From Nitratireductor luteus (GTDB taxonomy: Bacteria; Pseudomonadota; Alphaproteobacteria; Rhizobiales; Rhizobiaceae), in NCBI RefSeq assembly GCF_026162365.1, contig NZ_JAOANW010000004.1, positions 186,001-250,000 on the forward strand: 64,000 bases of DNA. The letters are read 5' to 3'. The translations under genes were made by a program, and so were the position numbers. Shown in pieces: positions 17,543-26,313 of this stretch (position 1 is the first letter of the stretch; every line of letters begins with the position of its first letter). The notes beneath the pieces were generated by a model that worked only from the letters and a program-made list of their open reading frames with translations, was not told the DNA's origin and made no database searches.

Positions 17543-19366
17543 CTAACTGACGAAGCGCAGATTCGAAAGCTCGTCCGCGATTTCCTTGAACTTCTCGGCC
17601 AGGTCCCCGCCGGTGGCGTTCCAGAACAGCTTGGCCGCGTTGCCGTTGCCGTCCTTGCGGAAGCGTGATTCCGAGGCGCATTTCTTGAGCGCTTCGATCT
17701 GGCCGCTCTCGTCGCTCTTGGTTGTGCTCAGGTCGAGCGCCACCGTCATCAGGATGATGCTCTTGTTCTTGGCGTTCTGGCACAGCTCGTCCATCTGCTG
17801 GTTCATGGCGGCGGTGTAGTTGCTGTTGGAATAGCTCTTGCTTACCGTCGTTCCCTCGAAGATGCGGCCATTCTTGGCGTAGCCGTAGTTCGAGTAGATC
17901 GACTTGTTGCCGGCATAGTCCTGGGCGCCCAGCGAGCCGGGCGTATAATAGGTGTTGGCGCCGTCGGTCAGCACGATCACCACCTTGTCGTTGCCCCTTT
18001 CCGTGTCGGCGCGGGCCTGGGTAAAGGGCTCGCTGCCCGAAACCACCCGCCAGCCCCAGCCGAGCCCTTCCGGCACGTTGGTCGCACCGTTGGCTTGCAT
18101 CTCGTCAATGGCATCGTTGATGGTGGTGAGTCCGGCGAGCGTGCTGACGTCGGTCAGCGGCGTGATGGGCTTGGTCGTGCAGCTCCCGTTGGGGCCTTTG
18201 CCCAGGCCGAAATAGCCGGTCTTGAAGGACTGGAAGTATTTGGGCATGTAAGTTTGCCGCTCTTCGTAAGTGCCGGTTGCCTCGGCATCGCCCCACCAGC
18301 TGTTATACGAGTAGTATCCGGCCGGGCCGAATTCATCCGGCGCGAACATGGGAACGAACAGCGTTTTCGGATTGGCCGCCGTGGGCGTCGTATTGTCGAG
18401 GCCAAAGGGATAAGGCCTCATCTCCACGCAGCCGGCCCAGGCCGAAGCCGGCCCCCAGCCGGTGGGGACTTCTTCCTTTTCTCCGCAGTACGTTTCCCCA
18501 TCGGGGCACTGCCACTCGGTCTCCGTCACGCGCGTCATTTCCTTGAAAAGCGTGAAGCGGGTGACGATCTTGTCCTTTTCGTCCCCCCAAGCGTCGCCCA
18601 CCTTGCGATAGACGCCGCCGACCAGCCGCACGTCCTTATCGTCGGGCATGGTCGACCAAGCGAAATTCTCGTGATGCACTGGAGAAAGCCCATCCATGTC
18701 CAGCCAGGACGCGCCCTCGTTTTCCGGCCCCACATTGACCGAGGCCGCAAACGGCACGAGGCCGAACTGCACCGGCTTCGACACCTGCTTCATCTGGCCG
18801 GCCTGCGCGGCCAGCGTCTTGACGAGTTCCTTGGAAGCTTCCTTCAACAGATCGATGCGCTTCTTGCCGGAGCCCGATCCGGTGTAGGCCATGGAACCCG
18901 AATTATCGAGCACCAGCGCCACCTCGAGCGTGTTCTTGAGCCGCACCTCGCTGGATGCGTTGATCTTCATGGCCGTTTCGTCGCCGGATGTCCCGCGCAT
19001 GGCCTGGAAAGCCGGGTAGAATATCGGATCGTAGTTGAGCGTGGCCGACAGTTTCAGCGTACCGCCGCCGGCATTGTTGTTCGGCAGCACCACATTGAGC
19101 GTCGTATCGGCGGGATCGACGGGGCCGAGATTGGCTTCGAAGAATTCCTTGGCGTATTGCTTCGCATCCTCGTCGCTGGCGCCCTTCAGGATCTGCAACG
19201 CCGTCGCCATGCCCGCCGCATCCAGCGCGTTGATCGTGATATTGCGGTGGCGGCTGGCCTGGCTATAGTCGATGGCCAGCGCGACCCCGCCCACGATCGG
19301 GACCATGAGAAATACCGTGAGCATCGCGTAGTTTCCGCGCCTGTCGCTCAAAAACCTGCGAAACAT
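17543..19366 (-). CDS. TadG/TadE-like membrane protein with von Willebrand factor A domain
   Basis: This 607-residue protein has a single N-terminal membrane segment (about residues 13-35) preceded by 'RRFLSDRRGNYAM', the usual TadE/TadG-like start. It continues with a pseudopilin-linked region and then a vWA domain whose MIDAS motif is 'DNSGS' (D154, S156, S158). 'VIVLTDGANTYY' forms the later metal-proximal strand. A long Cys- and Trp-containing insertion separates the halves. Such proteins are anchored in the inner membrane with a periplasmic vWA domain and are linked to Flp/Tad pili or envelope integrity. No other tad gene is nearby, so the role is open. Confidence 0.88.
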   Translation of the reverse strand: MFRRFLSDRRGNYAMLTVFLMVPIVGGVALAIDYSQASRHRNITINALDAAGMATALQILKGASDEDAKQYAKEFFEANLGPVDPADTTLNVVLPNNNAGGGTLKLSATLNYDPIFYPAFQAMRGTSGDETAMKINASSEVRLKNTLEVALVLDNSGSMAYTGSGSGKKRIDLLKEASKELVKTLAAQAGQMKQVSKPVQFGLVPFAASVNVGPENEGASWLDMDGLSPVHHENFAWSTMPDDKDVRLVGGVYRKVGDAWGDEKDKIVTRFTLFKEMTRVTETEWQCPDGETYCGEKEEVPTGWGPASAWAGCVEMRPYPFGLDNTTPTAANPKTLFVPMFAPDEFGPAGYYSYNSWWGDAEATGTYEERQTYMPKYFQSFKTGYFGLGKGPNGSCTTKPITPLTDVSTLAGLTTINDAIDEMQANGATNVPEGLGWGWRVVSGSEPFTQARADTERGNDKVVIVLTDGANTYYTPGSLGAQDYAGNKSIYSNYGYAKNGRIFEGTTVSKSYSNSNYTAAMNQQMDELCQNAKNKSIILMTVALDLSTTKSDESGQIEALKKCASESRFRKDGNGNAAKLFWNATGGDLAEKFKEIADELSNLRFVS

Positions 19367-19580
19367 CGTAGCTACCCCTGCCTGTCATTGGTTGTGACAA
19401 TCATGCTCTCTAGCCACTGAACATTTTTCTTAACGTTGCCGGCCGAACTGGAGTCCTGGTTCACGCTGGGTTAACCGCATCGGTGCAAGTCGACGGATCA
19501 TGGTGACAGACGGCAACAACTGGGCTAATCCGCAGGCGCATGCTGCCATTTTCAAAGCTGCCATTCTCAAAGGAGCATCC

Positions 19581-20441
19581 ATGCCGCAATCGCTGGAGTT
19601 GATCGAAAACCTCGATGCGGTCGCCGAACCCTATTCGGCCATTCTCTGCGATGTATGGGGTGTGGTGCACAATGGCGTGTCGGCGTTTCCCCAGGCGAGC
19701 GCCGCGCTGGCCCGCATGCGCCAGGCCGGCAAGGCGGTGGTGCTGATCACCAACGCTCCGCGCCCGCACGGCCTTGTCGAGGAACAGTTGCGCCTTCTCG
19801 GCGTGCCAGACGAGGCCTGGGACGCGGTGGTGACATCGGGCGACGTCACCCGCGAGCTGATTTCCAACGCCCCGCGCCGCCTTTTCCATATCGGCCCCGA
19901 CCGCGATATGACGCTCTATGACGGGCTGGACATCGAACTGGTCGAGGAATTCGAGGCCGCCGGCGTGGTCTGCACCGGTCTTGTCGACGACGAAATCGAA
20001 ACGCCCGAGGACTACGCCGAGCTTCTCCAGCGCCTGCGCGCGCGCAATCTGCCCTTCATCTGCGCAAACCCGGATATCGTGGTTGAGCGCGGCGACAAGC
20101 TCGTCTTCTGCGCCGGCGCGCTTGCCCGGGACTACGGTCTGCTGGGTGGCCGCACCGAGATCGCCGGCAAGCCGCACCGTCCCATCTACGAGGCGGCGCT
20201 GGCGGCGGCCGGCAGGGCGCTCGGGCGCCAGATCGGCATTGCGGATGCGCTTGCCGTCGGCGACGGCGTGCTGACCGACGTCAAGGGCGGTGTCAATATG
20301 GGCATCGACGTGCTTTTCGTGACGGCGGGCATTCACGCGGTCGAATACCGGCATAACGACGCGCCGGACCGGCAGATGATGAATGCCTTCCTGGAAAAGC
20401 ATGGCCTCATGCCCGTTGCGGCCATAGAACGGCTACGGTAG
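19581..20441 (+). CDS. TIGR01459 family HAD-type hydrolase
   Basis: This 286-residue haloacid-dehalogenase phosphatase belongs to the CbbY/NagD-like class IIA group. The nucleophile motif reads 'ILCDVWGVVHNG', with Asp as first nucleophile (D-x-W, where many relatives have D-x-D). Motif II is in 'KAVVLITNAPRP', and the last motif is 'ALAVGDGVLTDVKGG'. The frame is open further upstream, but AGGAG lies 5 bp before the ATG at 19581, fixing the start. ribF starts 5 bp after its stop, as in other Rhizobiales, suggesting an operon and perhaps a phosphatase role in flavin metabolism. That role is inferred only. Confidence 0.9.
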   Translation: MPQSLELIENLDAVAEPYSAILCDVWGVVHNGVSAFPQASAALARMRQAGKAVVLITNAPRPHGLVEEQLRLLGVPDEAWDAVVTSGDVTRELISNAPRRLFHIGPDRDMTLYDGLDIELVEEFEAAGVVCTGLVDDEIETPEDYAELLQRLRARNLPFICANPDIVVERGDKLVFCAGALARDYGLLGGRTEIAGKPHRPIYEAALAAAGRALGRQIGIADALAVGDGVLTDVKGGVNMGIDVLFVTAGIHAVEYRHNDAPDRQMMNAFLEKHGLMPVAAIERLR

Positions 20442-20446
20442 CTGAA

Positions 20447-21436
20447 TTGGCGGCCGTGTTTCACCGGATCGACAGGTTCGACGCGCTGCCTGAAGCGCTG
20501 CGCGGCGGCGTCGTGGCCATCGGCAATTTCGACGGCGTGCATCGCGGCCATCAGGCCGTTTTGAATGCCGCGCTGGAGATCGCGGCCAGGGAAAGCCGCC
20601 CGGCGCTTGCGCTCACCTTCGAGCCGCATCCGCGCGCTGTCTTCCGGCCCGACCTTCCGCTCTTCCGCCTCACGCCAGCTCCCATGAAGGCGCGCCTTCT
20701 GAAAGCGATGGGTTTTTCGGGTGTGGTCGAACAGCCCTTCGTGCCGGCCTTTTCCTCACTTCCGGCCGACCAGTTCGTCGACGAAGTCCTTATCGGCGGT
20801 CTGGGCGTTGCCCATGTCGTGACGGGGTTCGATTTCCACTTCGGCAAGGGCCGGGGCGGCACGCCGGCGACGCTGGCCGCCGCCGGCAAGGCGAACGGTT
20901 TCGGCGTTACCGTGGTCGAGGCCTTCGCCGACGAGGGCGGCGAAGTGATCTCGTCGAGCCGCATCCGAGCCCTGCTGGCCGGGGGCGACGTCTCCCAGGC
21001 GGCCGGCCTTGCCGGCTACCGGTTCACGGTCGAGGCGCAGGTGACCGGCGGCCGGAAGCTTGGCCGGACGCTGGGCTTTCCCACCGCCAACATGTCGCTT
21101 CCGCCCGAAACCGCGCTGCGCCACGGCATCTACGCCGTGCGCTTCCGCCGCGCCGACGGCAGCCTTCACGACGGGGTCGCCAACTTCGGCCGCCGCCCGA
21201 CAGTGGACGAGGACGGCGCGCCGCTGCTCGAGACCTTCCTCTTCGATTTCTCCGGCGATCTTTACGGCGAGACCTGCTCCGTCTCCTTCTTCGGCTTCCT
21301 GCGCGGGGAGGTGAAGTTCGATGGCCTCGATGCGCTCGTCACCCAGATGAAGCGCGACGAGGAGGAGGCCCGTGCCCTGCTCTCCAGCGTGCGTCCGCTC
21401 TCGAAAATCGAACTGGCTATCGCATTTTCCAGCTGA
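20447..21436 (+). CDS. ribF: Bifunctional riboflavin kinase / FAD synthetase
   Basis: RibF phosphorylates riboflavin to FMN and adenylylates FMN to FAD. The 329-residue protein has the N-terminal nucleotidyltransferase motif 'AIGNFDGVHRGHQ' and 'VTGFDFHFGKGRGG'. The C-terminal kinase motif is 'GRTLGFPTANM' with 'GVANFGRRPTV'. The start is a TTG 5 bp after the HAD hydrolase stop; a GTG three codons later is an alternative. A perfect hairpin overlaps its stop codon (21430-21456). It is followed on the same strand by ileS, the common ribF-ileS order of Gram-negative bacteria. Confidence 0.96.
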   Translation: MAAVFHRIDRFDALPEALRGGVVAIGNFDGVHRGHQAVLNAALEIAARESRPALALTFEPHPRAVFRPDLPLFRLTPAPMKARLLKAMGFSGVVEQPFVPAFSSLPADQFVDEVLIGGLGVAHVVTGFDFHFGKGRGGTPATLAAAGKANGFGVTVVEAFADEGGEVISSSRIRALLAGGDVSQAAGLAGYRFTVEAQVTGGRKLGRTLGFPTANMSLPPETALRHGIYAVRFRRADGSLHDGVANFGRRPTVDEDGAPLLETFLFDFSGDLYGETCSVSFFGFLRGEVKFDGLDALVTQMKRDEEEARALLSSVRPLSKIELAIAFSS

Positions 21437-21456
21437 AACCGGGTCCGTTTCAGCTG
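21430..21456 (+). terminator. Perfect 10-bp hairpin overlapping the ribF stop codon
   Basis: CAGCTGAAAC (21430-21439) and GTTTCAGCTG (21447-21456) are perfect arms around a 7-nt loop. The TGA stop of ribF lies inside the left arm. No U-run follows, so termination is uncertain. An extra GTTTCAGCT copy sits at about 21469-21477. The rest of the gap before ileS (to 21730) is non-coding. Confidence 0.4.
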
Positions 21457-21730
21457 GGAATGGGCCGGTTTCAGCTCGTTTCACCCCGGATTTTCGGCCT
21501 TCAGCCGAGAAAAATCGGCCTTTATTCTTGCTTCCGTCTCGGTTAAAAGCGCGCACATGACGACCTGCGCCGGCTTCATAGCGATCATTTCGCGAATTAT
21601 CGGCCCGGCCTTCCGCGCCTGAAGGCGGTCGGAAGGTCCGGGATTGCGACCGCGCGCATTTGCGCATTCTCCGCAACATGATACTGGCACTGGCGGGGCC
21701 TTTCCGCCCCGCATTTCCCACGGCGAGACC

Positions 21731-24688
21731 ATGACCGACACGTCCGAAAAGATCGTTTATTCCAAGACCCTCAACCTGCCGCAGACGGATTTCCCGATGC
21801 GCGCCGGCCTTCCGCAGAAGGAGCCGGAGCTTGTCGCCCGCTGGCAGAAGATGAGCCTTTACAAGCGGTTGCGCGAGGACGCCAAGGGCCGCGAGAAGTT
21901 TGTGCTCCATGACGGCCCTCCCTATGCCAATGGCAACATCCATATCGGCCACGCGCTGAACAAGGTGCTGAAGGACATCATCACCCGCTCCTTCCAGATG
22001 CGCGGCTACGATTCCAACTATGTGCCCGGCTGGGACTGCCACGGCCTGCCCATCGAATGGAAGATCGAGGAACAGTACCGCGCCAAGGGCAAGAACAAGG
22101 ACGAGGTGCCGGTCAACGAATTCCGCAAGGAATGCCGCGACTTCGCCCAGCACTGGATCAAGGTCCAGAGCGAGGAGTTCAAACGGCTCGGCGTCGAGGG
22201 CGACTTCGAAAATCCCTATACGACAATGAACTTCCACGCCGAAGCCCGCATCGCCGGCGAACTCCTGAAATTCGCCATGTCGGGCCAGCTCTATCGGGGT
22301 TCCAAGCCGGTGATGTGGTCGGTGGTGGAACGCACGGCGCTGGCGGAAGCCGAGGTCGAGTACCACGACCATGAGAGCGATACGGTCTGGGTGAAGTTTC
22401 AAATCGTTGGAAAAGGACCAGGGCGGCACACTGACAAACTTGCAGACGGTTGGAAAAATATCGAGGAACTACGAGACGCCTTCGTCGTCATCTGGACCAC
22501 GACGCCGTGGACGATCCCCGGCAACCGCGCGATCTCGTTTTCGACGCGCGTCGCGTACGGTCTCTATGAGGTCACGGCGGCGGAGAACGATTTCGGCCCG
22601 CAGCCTGGCGAGAAGCTGATCTTCGCGGATGCATTGGCCGAAGAATCTTTTGCGAAGGCAAAACTTCAGTTTCGCCGGCTCCGTGACGTCAGCAAGGAGG
22701 ATATGGAAGATATCCTTTGCGCTCATCCCCTTAAGGGCATGGGCAACGGTTACAACTTCTTTGTCCCGCTGCTCCCCGGCGAGCACGTCACCGACGATGC
22801 CGGCACGGGCTTCGTGCACACCGCCCCCGGCCATGGCCGCGAGGATTTCGACGCCTGGATGGACGCGCGCGGGCAACTGGAAGCACGCGGCATCGACACC
22901 GCCATCCCCTTCACCGTCGACGACGCCGGCTTCTTCACCAAGGATGCGCCCGGCTTGGGGCCCGACCGCGAGGGCGGGCCGGCCCGCGTCATCGACGACA
23001 AGGGCAAGAAGGGCGACGCCAACGGTGCCGTCATCAAGGCACTGATCGACAAGGACATGCTGTTCGCGCGCGGGCGGCTGAAGCATTCCTATCCGCATTC
23101 CTGGCGCTCGAAGAAACCCGTCATCTTCCGCAACACGCCGCAATGGTTCGTCCATATGGACAAGGATCTGGGCGACGCCACCACGCTGCGTTCACGCTCG
23201 CTCAAGGCCATCGACGAGACGCGCTTCGTGCCCGCCGCCGGTCAGGCGCGCCTGCGCGCCATGATCGAGGATAGGCCCGACTGGGTGCTTTCCCGGCAAA
23301 GGGCATGGGGCGTGCCGATCTGCGTCTTTGCCGACGAGGACGGCAATGTCCTGAAGGACGAGGCGGTCAACCAGCGCATCCTCGAAGCCTTCGAGGCCGA
23401 GGGCGCGGACGCCTGGTTCGCCGAGGGCGCGCGCGAGCGCTTCCTGGGCGAGCGCGCCGGCGAGCCATGGAGGCAGGTCACCGACATTCTCGACGTATGG
23501 TTCGATTCGGGCTCCACCCACACTTTTACGCTGGAGGATCGGCCCGACCTGAAATGGCCCGCCGACGTCTATCTGGAAGGCTCCGACCAGCATCGCGGCT
23601 GGTTCCATTCCTCGCTGCTGGAAAGCTGCGGCACGCGGGGCAGGGCCCCCTACGACACCGTCATCACCCATGGCTTCACCATGGCCGAGGACGGCCGCAA
23701 AATGTCGAAGTCGCTGGGCAACCAGACCTTCCCGCAGGACATCATGAACCAGTCGGGCGCCGATATACTGCGCCTGTGGGTCGGCACCACCGACTATTGG
23801 GAAGACCAGCGGCTGGGCAAGAACGTCATCCAGACCAATGTCGACGCCTATCGCAAGCTGCGCAACACCGTGCGCTGGATGCTCGGCTCGCTGGCCCATG
23901 ACGCGGGCGAGGACGTGCCGCTGGCGCAGATGCCGGAACTGGAGCGGCTGATGCTGCACCGGCTGGCCGAGCTCGATGCGGTCGTGCGCACCGGCTACGA
24001 CAATTTCGACTTCAAGCGCATCATCCGCACCCTGCTCGATTTCATGGTCATAGAGCTGTCGGCCTTCTATTTCGACATCCGCAAGGACGCGCTCTACTGC
24101 GACGCGCCGTCGAGCACCCGCCGCAAGGCGTCGCTGCAGGTGGTGCGAACGCTGTTCGACTGCCTGGTCAAATGGCTGGCGCCGATCCTGCCCTTCACGA
24201 CGGAGGAAGCCTGGCTCGCCCGCCATCCCGATAAGGAATCGGTTCATCTGGAGCAGTTCCCCGCCGTGCCGGCGGACTGGAAGGACGATGCGCTTGCCGC
24301 CAAGTGGCGCAAGATCCGCCAGGTCCGGCGCGTGGTGACCGGTGCGCTGGAGATCGAGCGCAAGGAAAAGACTATCGGCTCCTCGCTGGAGGCCGCGCCC
24401 ATCGTCCACATCACCGATGCGGCGCTGCGCGAGGCGATCGGCGGTCACGACATGGCCGATATCTGCATCACCAGCGGTATCGAGTTCCGCGAAGACGAGG
24501 GGCCGGCGGACGCCTTCCGCCTCGACGACGTCAAGGGCGTTTCCGTTGTCTTCGCCCGGGCGGGCGGCACCAAATGCGCGCGCTCCTGGCGCTATACGGA
24601 CGATGTAGGCTACGATCCCGAATTTCCGGAGGTCTCGGCCCGCGATGCCGCCGCGCTCCGCGAGCTGCGGGCGCTCGGCCGGTTGTAG
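21731..24688 (+). CDS. ileS: Isoleucine--tRNA ligase
   Basis: IleRS is a class I synthetase with a CP1 editing domain that clears Val-tRNA-Ile. The 985-residue protein has 'HIGH' at residues 71-74 and 'KMSKS' near residue 657, with the editing-domain threonine-rich '[10 protein letters not shown]' between. The C-terminal region keeps 'KCARSW', so the second Cys of the usual C-x-x-C zinc knuckle is Ser. I chose the ATG at 21731 ('[23 protein letters not shown]'); the upstream extension is not family-like. Two stretches in the editing domain, about 22401-22480 and 22641-22720, fall to near 50 % G+C, unlike the rest of the gene. Confidence 0.97.
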   Translation: MTDTSEKIVYSKTLNLPQTDFPMRAGLPQKEPELVARWQKMSLYKRLREDAKGREKFVLHDGPPYANGNIHIGHALNKVLKDIITRSFQMRGYDSNYVPGWDCHGLPIEWKIEEQYRAKGKNKDEVPVNEFRKECRDFAQHWIKVQSEEFKRLGVEGDFENPYTTMNFHAEARIAGELLKFAMSGQLYRGSKPVMWSVVERTALAEAEVEYHDHESDTVWVKFQIVGKGPGRHTDKLADGWKNIEELRDAFVVIWTTTPWTIPGNRAISFSTRVAYGLYEVTAAENDFGPQPGEKLIFADALAEESFAKAKLQFRRLRDVSKEDMEDILCAHPLKGMGNGYNFFVPLLPGEHVTDDAGTGFVHTAPGHGREDFDAWMDARGQLEARGIDTAIPFTVDDAGFFTKDAPGLGPDREGGPARVIDDKGKKGDANGAVIKALIDKDMLFARGRLKHSYPHSWRSKKPVIFRNTPQWFVHMDKDLGDATTLRSRSLKAIDETRFVPAAGQARLRAMIEDRPDWVLSRQRAWGVPICVFADEDGNVLKDEAVNQRILEAFEAEGADAWFAEGARERFLGERAGEPWRQVTDILDVWFDSGSTHTFTLEDRPDLKWPADVYLEGSDQHRGWFHSSLLESCGTRGRAPYDTVITHGFTMAEDGRKMSKSLGNQTFPQDIMNQSGADILRLWVGTTDYWEDQRLGKNVIQTNVDAYRKLRNTVRWMLGSLAHDAGEDVPLAQMPELERLMLHRLAELDAVVRTGYDNFDFKRIIRTLLDFMVIELSAFYFDIRKDALYCDAPSSTRRKASLQVVRTLFDCLVKWLAPILPFTTEEAWLARHPDKESVHLEQFPAVPADWKDDALAAKWRKIRQVRRVVTGALEIERKEKTIGSSLEAAPIVHITDAALREAIGGHDMADICITSGIEFREDEGPADAFRLDDVKGVSVVFARAGGTKCARSWRYTDDVGYDPEFPEVSARDAAALRELRALGRL

Positions 24689-24783
24689 GCGTTGCCCAAG
24701 GCAATCGGGTGAACCCGTTTGCCCTGGCTTTCTCCGTCCCTCAAGCGCTGGGCGGGCAAAGCCCATCCTCTTTGCTCTGGATC

Positions 24784-24804
24784 AGGCACGGCAAAGCCGT
24801 GCCT
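24784..24804 (+). terminator. Candidate ileS transcription-end hairpin
   Basis: AGGCACGGC, AAA loop, GCCGTGCCT is a perfect 9-bp stem about 100 bp after the ileS stop. It lacks a U-run, so it may be a repeat or processing site rather than a true terminator. The rest of the 383-bp gap to the lipoprotein gene shows no convincing gene. Confidence 0.35.
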
Positions 24805-25071
24805 AGCGGGCCCATTCGCGCCCTTGGCTCGCACCGGGCGCGCCGCCGCATGGGTCCCACTTGGCGCGCGGATATTCCAACCCTGGAGATCGTTTCGGTG
24901 AAAGAGTATTTTCCTTCACCCGATTGTCTTGCCGGTCATGCCGTTGCGTCAGCCGCCAGCGTCCGGTAAAAGGCGGCATGGATAGAGCGCCATCATGTCG
25001 TCGGATTTATCGGCGAGGAGGCGAAGAGATAAACGGGCTCGCGGGCCTGTCGGCGCTGAGGAGAACTGACG

Positions 25072-25743
25072 TTGACGAGTGTTAAGGGCGGCATCACCGC
25101 GTTGAGCCGTGGGCCGCGCGGAACCAGGATCGTGGCTGCGGCCAGCGTGTTTTCGGCTATTCTGCTGGCTGGCTGTGGCGGCCCCACCTACGGCACGGGC
25201 ACGCCGGCCAACCAGCAATTGGTAGAGGACGTTACCGGCGCGCTGTCGCTTGCTCCCAAGAAAAGGGAATCCATCTCCTATGCGCCGCGTCCGGGCATCG
25301 TCCAGCCGGCTTCCAAGGAGGTGCTTCCCCCGCCGCAGGAGGACGTGGCCGGCGCCGACAATCCTGCTTGGCCGGAATCGCCGGAGGAGCGGCTTGCGCG
25401 TATCCGCGCCGAAGCGACGGCGAACCAGAACAACCCGTCCTACCGTCCCAATATCATTCAAGATGTGGATGGGGCAACGGCGGATGGAGTCTCACCCCTC
25501 GCCGCCAACGCTTCGCAGGCCGAACGCCGCGCGGAATTCTTCCGCCGCCAGAAAATCACCAAGCAGGGCAGCCCCACCACGCGCCGCTATCTGAGCGAGC
25601 CGCCTACCGAATACCGCCAGCCCGCGCCCACCGCGCCGGCAGACGAACTCGGCGAGGACGAGTGGAAGAAGGAGCGCCAGGCAAAGAGAGCCGCAGGTTC
25701 CGGAACCGGCGGCCTCCGCAACCTCATACCCTGGCTGAACTGA
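25072..25743 (+). CDS. Predicted outer-envelope lipoprotein, unknown function
   Basis: This 223-residue protein has a basic N-terminus, a hydrophobic stretch and the lipobox 'LLAGC' with lipidation Cys at residue 35 (about residues 20-35), so it should be a lipoprotein. The mature part is Pro-, Ala- and Glu-rich with 'SYAPRPGIVQP' and 'PEERLARIRAEA', and appears largely disordered. I do not recognise a domain. The start is TTG at 25072, with GAGGAGAA 6-13 bp upstream. It follows ileS by 383 bp on the same strand and converges on tadA. Localised lipoproteins at this position occur in other rhizobia, as I recall. Confidence 0.8.
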   Translation: MTSVKGGITALSRGPRGTRIVAAASVFSAILLAGCGGPTYGTGTPANQQLVEDVTGALSLAPKKRESISYAPRPGIVQPASKEVLPPPQEDVAGADNPAWPESPEERLARIRAEATANQNNPSYRPNIIQDVDGATADGVSPLAANASQAERRAEFFRRQKITKQGSPTTRRYLSEPPTEYRQPAPTAPADELGEDEWKKERQAKRAAGSGTGGLRNLIPWLN

Positions 25744-25785
25744 GGCGGAGAAAGCGCGGCACGGCAGCAAATCGCAGCTACAGGT

Positions 25786-26214
25786 CTAGCGCCTCTCCCT
25801 GAAGAACGCCTTTAGAAGATCGGCGGCCTCTCTCTCGCCCAGCCCGGCATAAACTTCCGGCGCATGATGGCAGGTGGGCTGGGTGAAGAAGCGCCCGCCG
25901 TGGAGCACCCCGCCGCCTTTTTCGTCCGGTGCCGCAAAGTATAGCCGTCTGATGCGGGCGAACGAGATCGCTCCGGCGCACATGGCGCAGGGCTCAAGCG
26001 TCACATAGAGATCGCAGTCGGCCAGGCGTTCGCTGGCAAGGGCTTGGCAGGCTTCGCGGATCGCCAGCAATTCGGCATGGGCGGTCGGATCGCCCAGTTC
26101 GCGCGTCCGGTTACCTGCCCGAGCGATCACCTTTGCGTCGCGGACCATGACCGCGCCCACGGGCACTTCGCCACGTGCGGCGGCACGGCGTGCCTCGTCG
26201 AGGGCAGGCTCCAT
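25786..26214 (-). CDS. tadA: tRNA-specific adenosine deaminase
   Basis: TadA converts adenosine 34 of tRNA-Arg(ACG) to inosine. The 142-residue protein has the zinc-binding and catalytic motifs 'HAE' (H46, E48) and 'PCAMC' (C76, C79), with the family C-terminus 'CHHAPEVYAGL'. The frame is open 93 codons further upstream through the divergent rluB leader. The ATG at 26214 gives the usual length, and 'MEPALDEARRAAARGEVPVGAV' is family-like. It is divergent from rluB across 99 bp, and both encode RNA-modifying enzymes. Confidence 0.95.
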   Translation of the reverse strand: MEPALDEARRAAARGEVPVGAVMVRDAKVIARAGNRTRELGDPTAHAELLAIREACQALASERLADCDLYVTLEPCAMCAGAISFARIRRLYFAAPDEKGGGVLHGGRFFTQPTCHHAPEVYAGLGEREAADLLKAFFRERR

Positions 26215-26313
26215 GAAGCCTGAATATTTGTGTGGTTCCGCGCGCGCCAATCTTTTTGCTCGCAAGCTTGAATGCGACTTGATACCTACCCGCCTTGAAA
26301 GGCAAAGGCCACC

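Noticed and set aside
21437-21730. Possible T-box or FMN riboswitch near ribF/ileS
   Set aside because: I see neither the T-box specifier/antiterminator elements nor the conserved RFN core, and T-box control of ileS is rare in alphaproteobacteria. Only the simple hairpin at 21430 is supported.
24689-25071. Several short frames between ileS and the lipoprotein gene
   Set aside because: They overlap each other in different frames and have no domain or start signal. I treat the region as non-coding.
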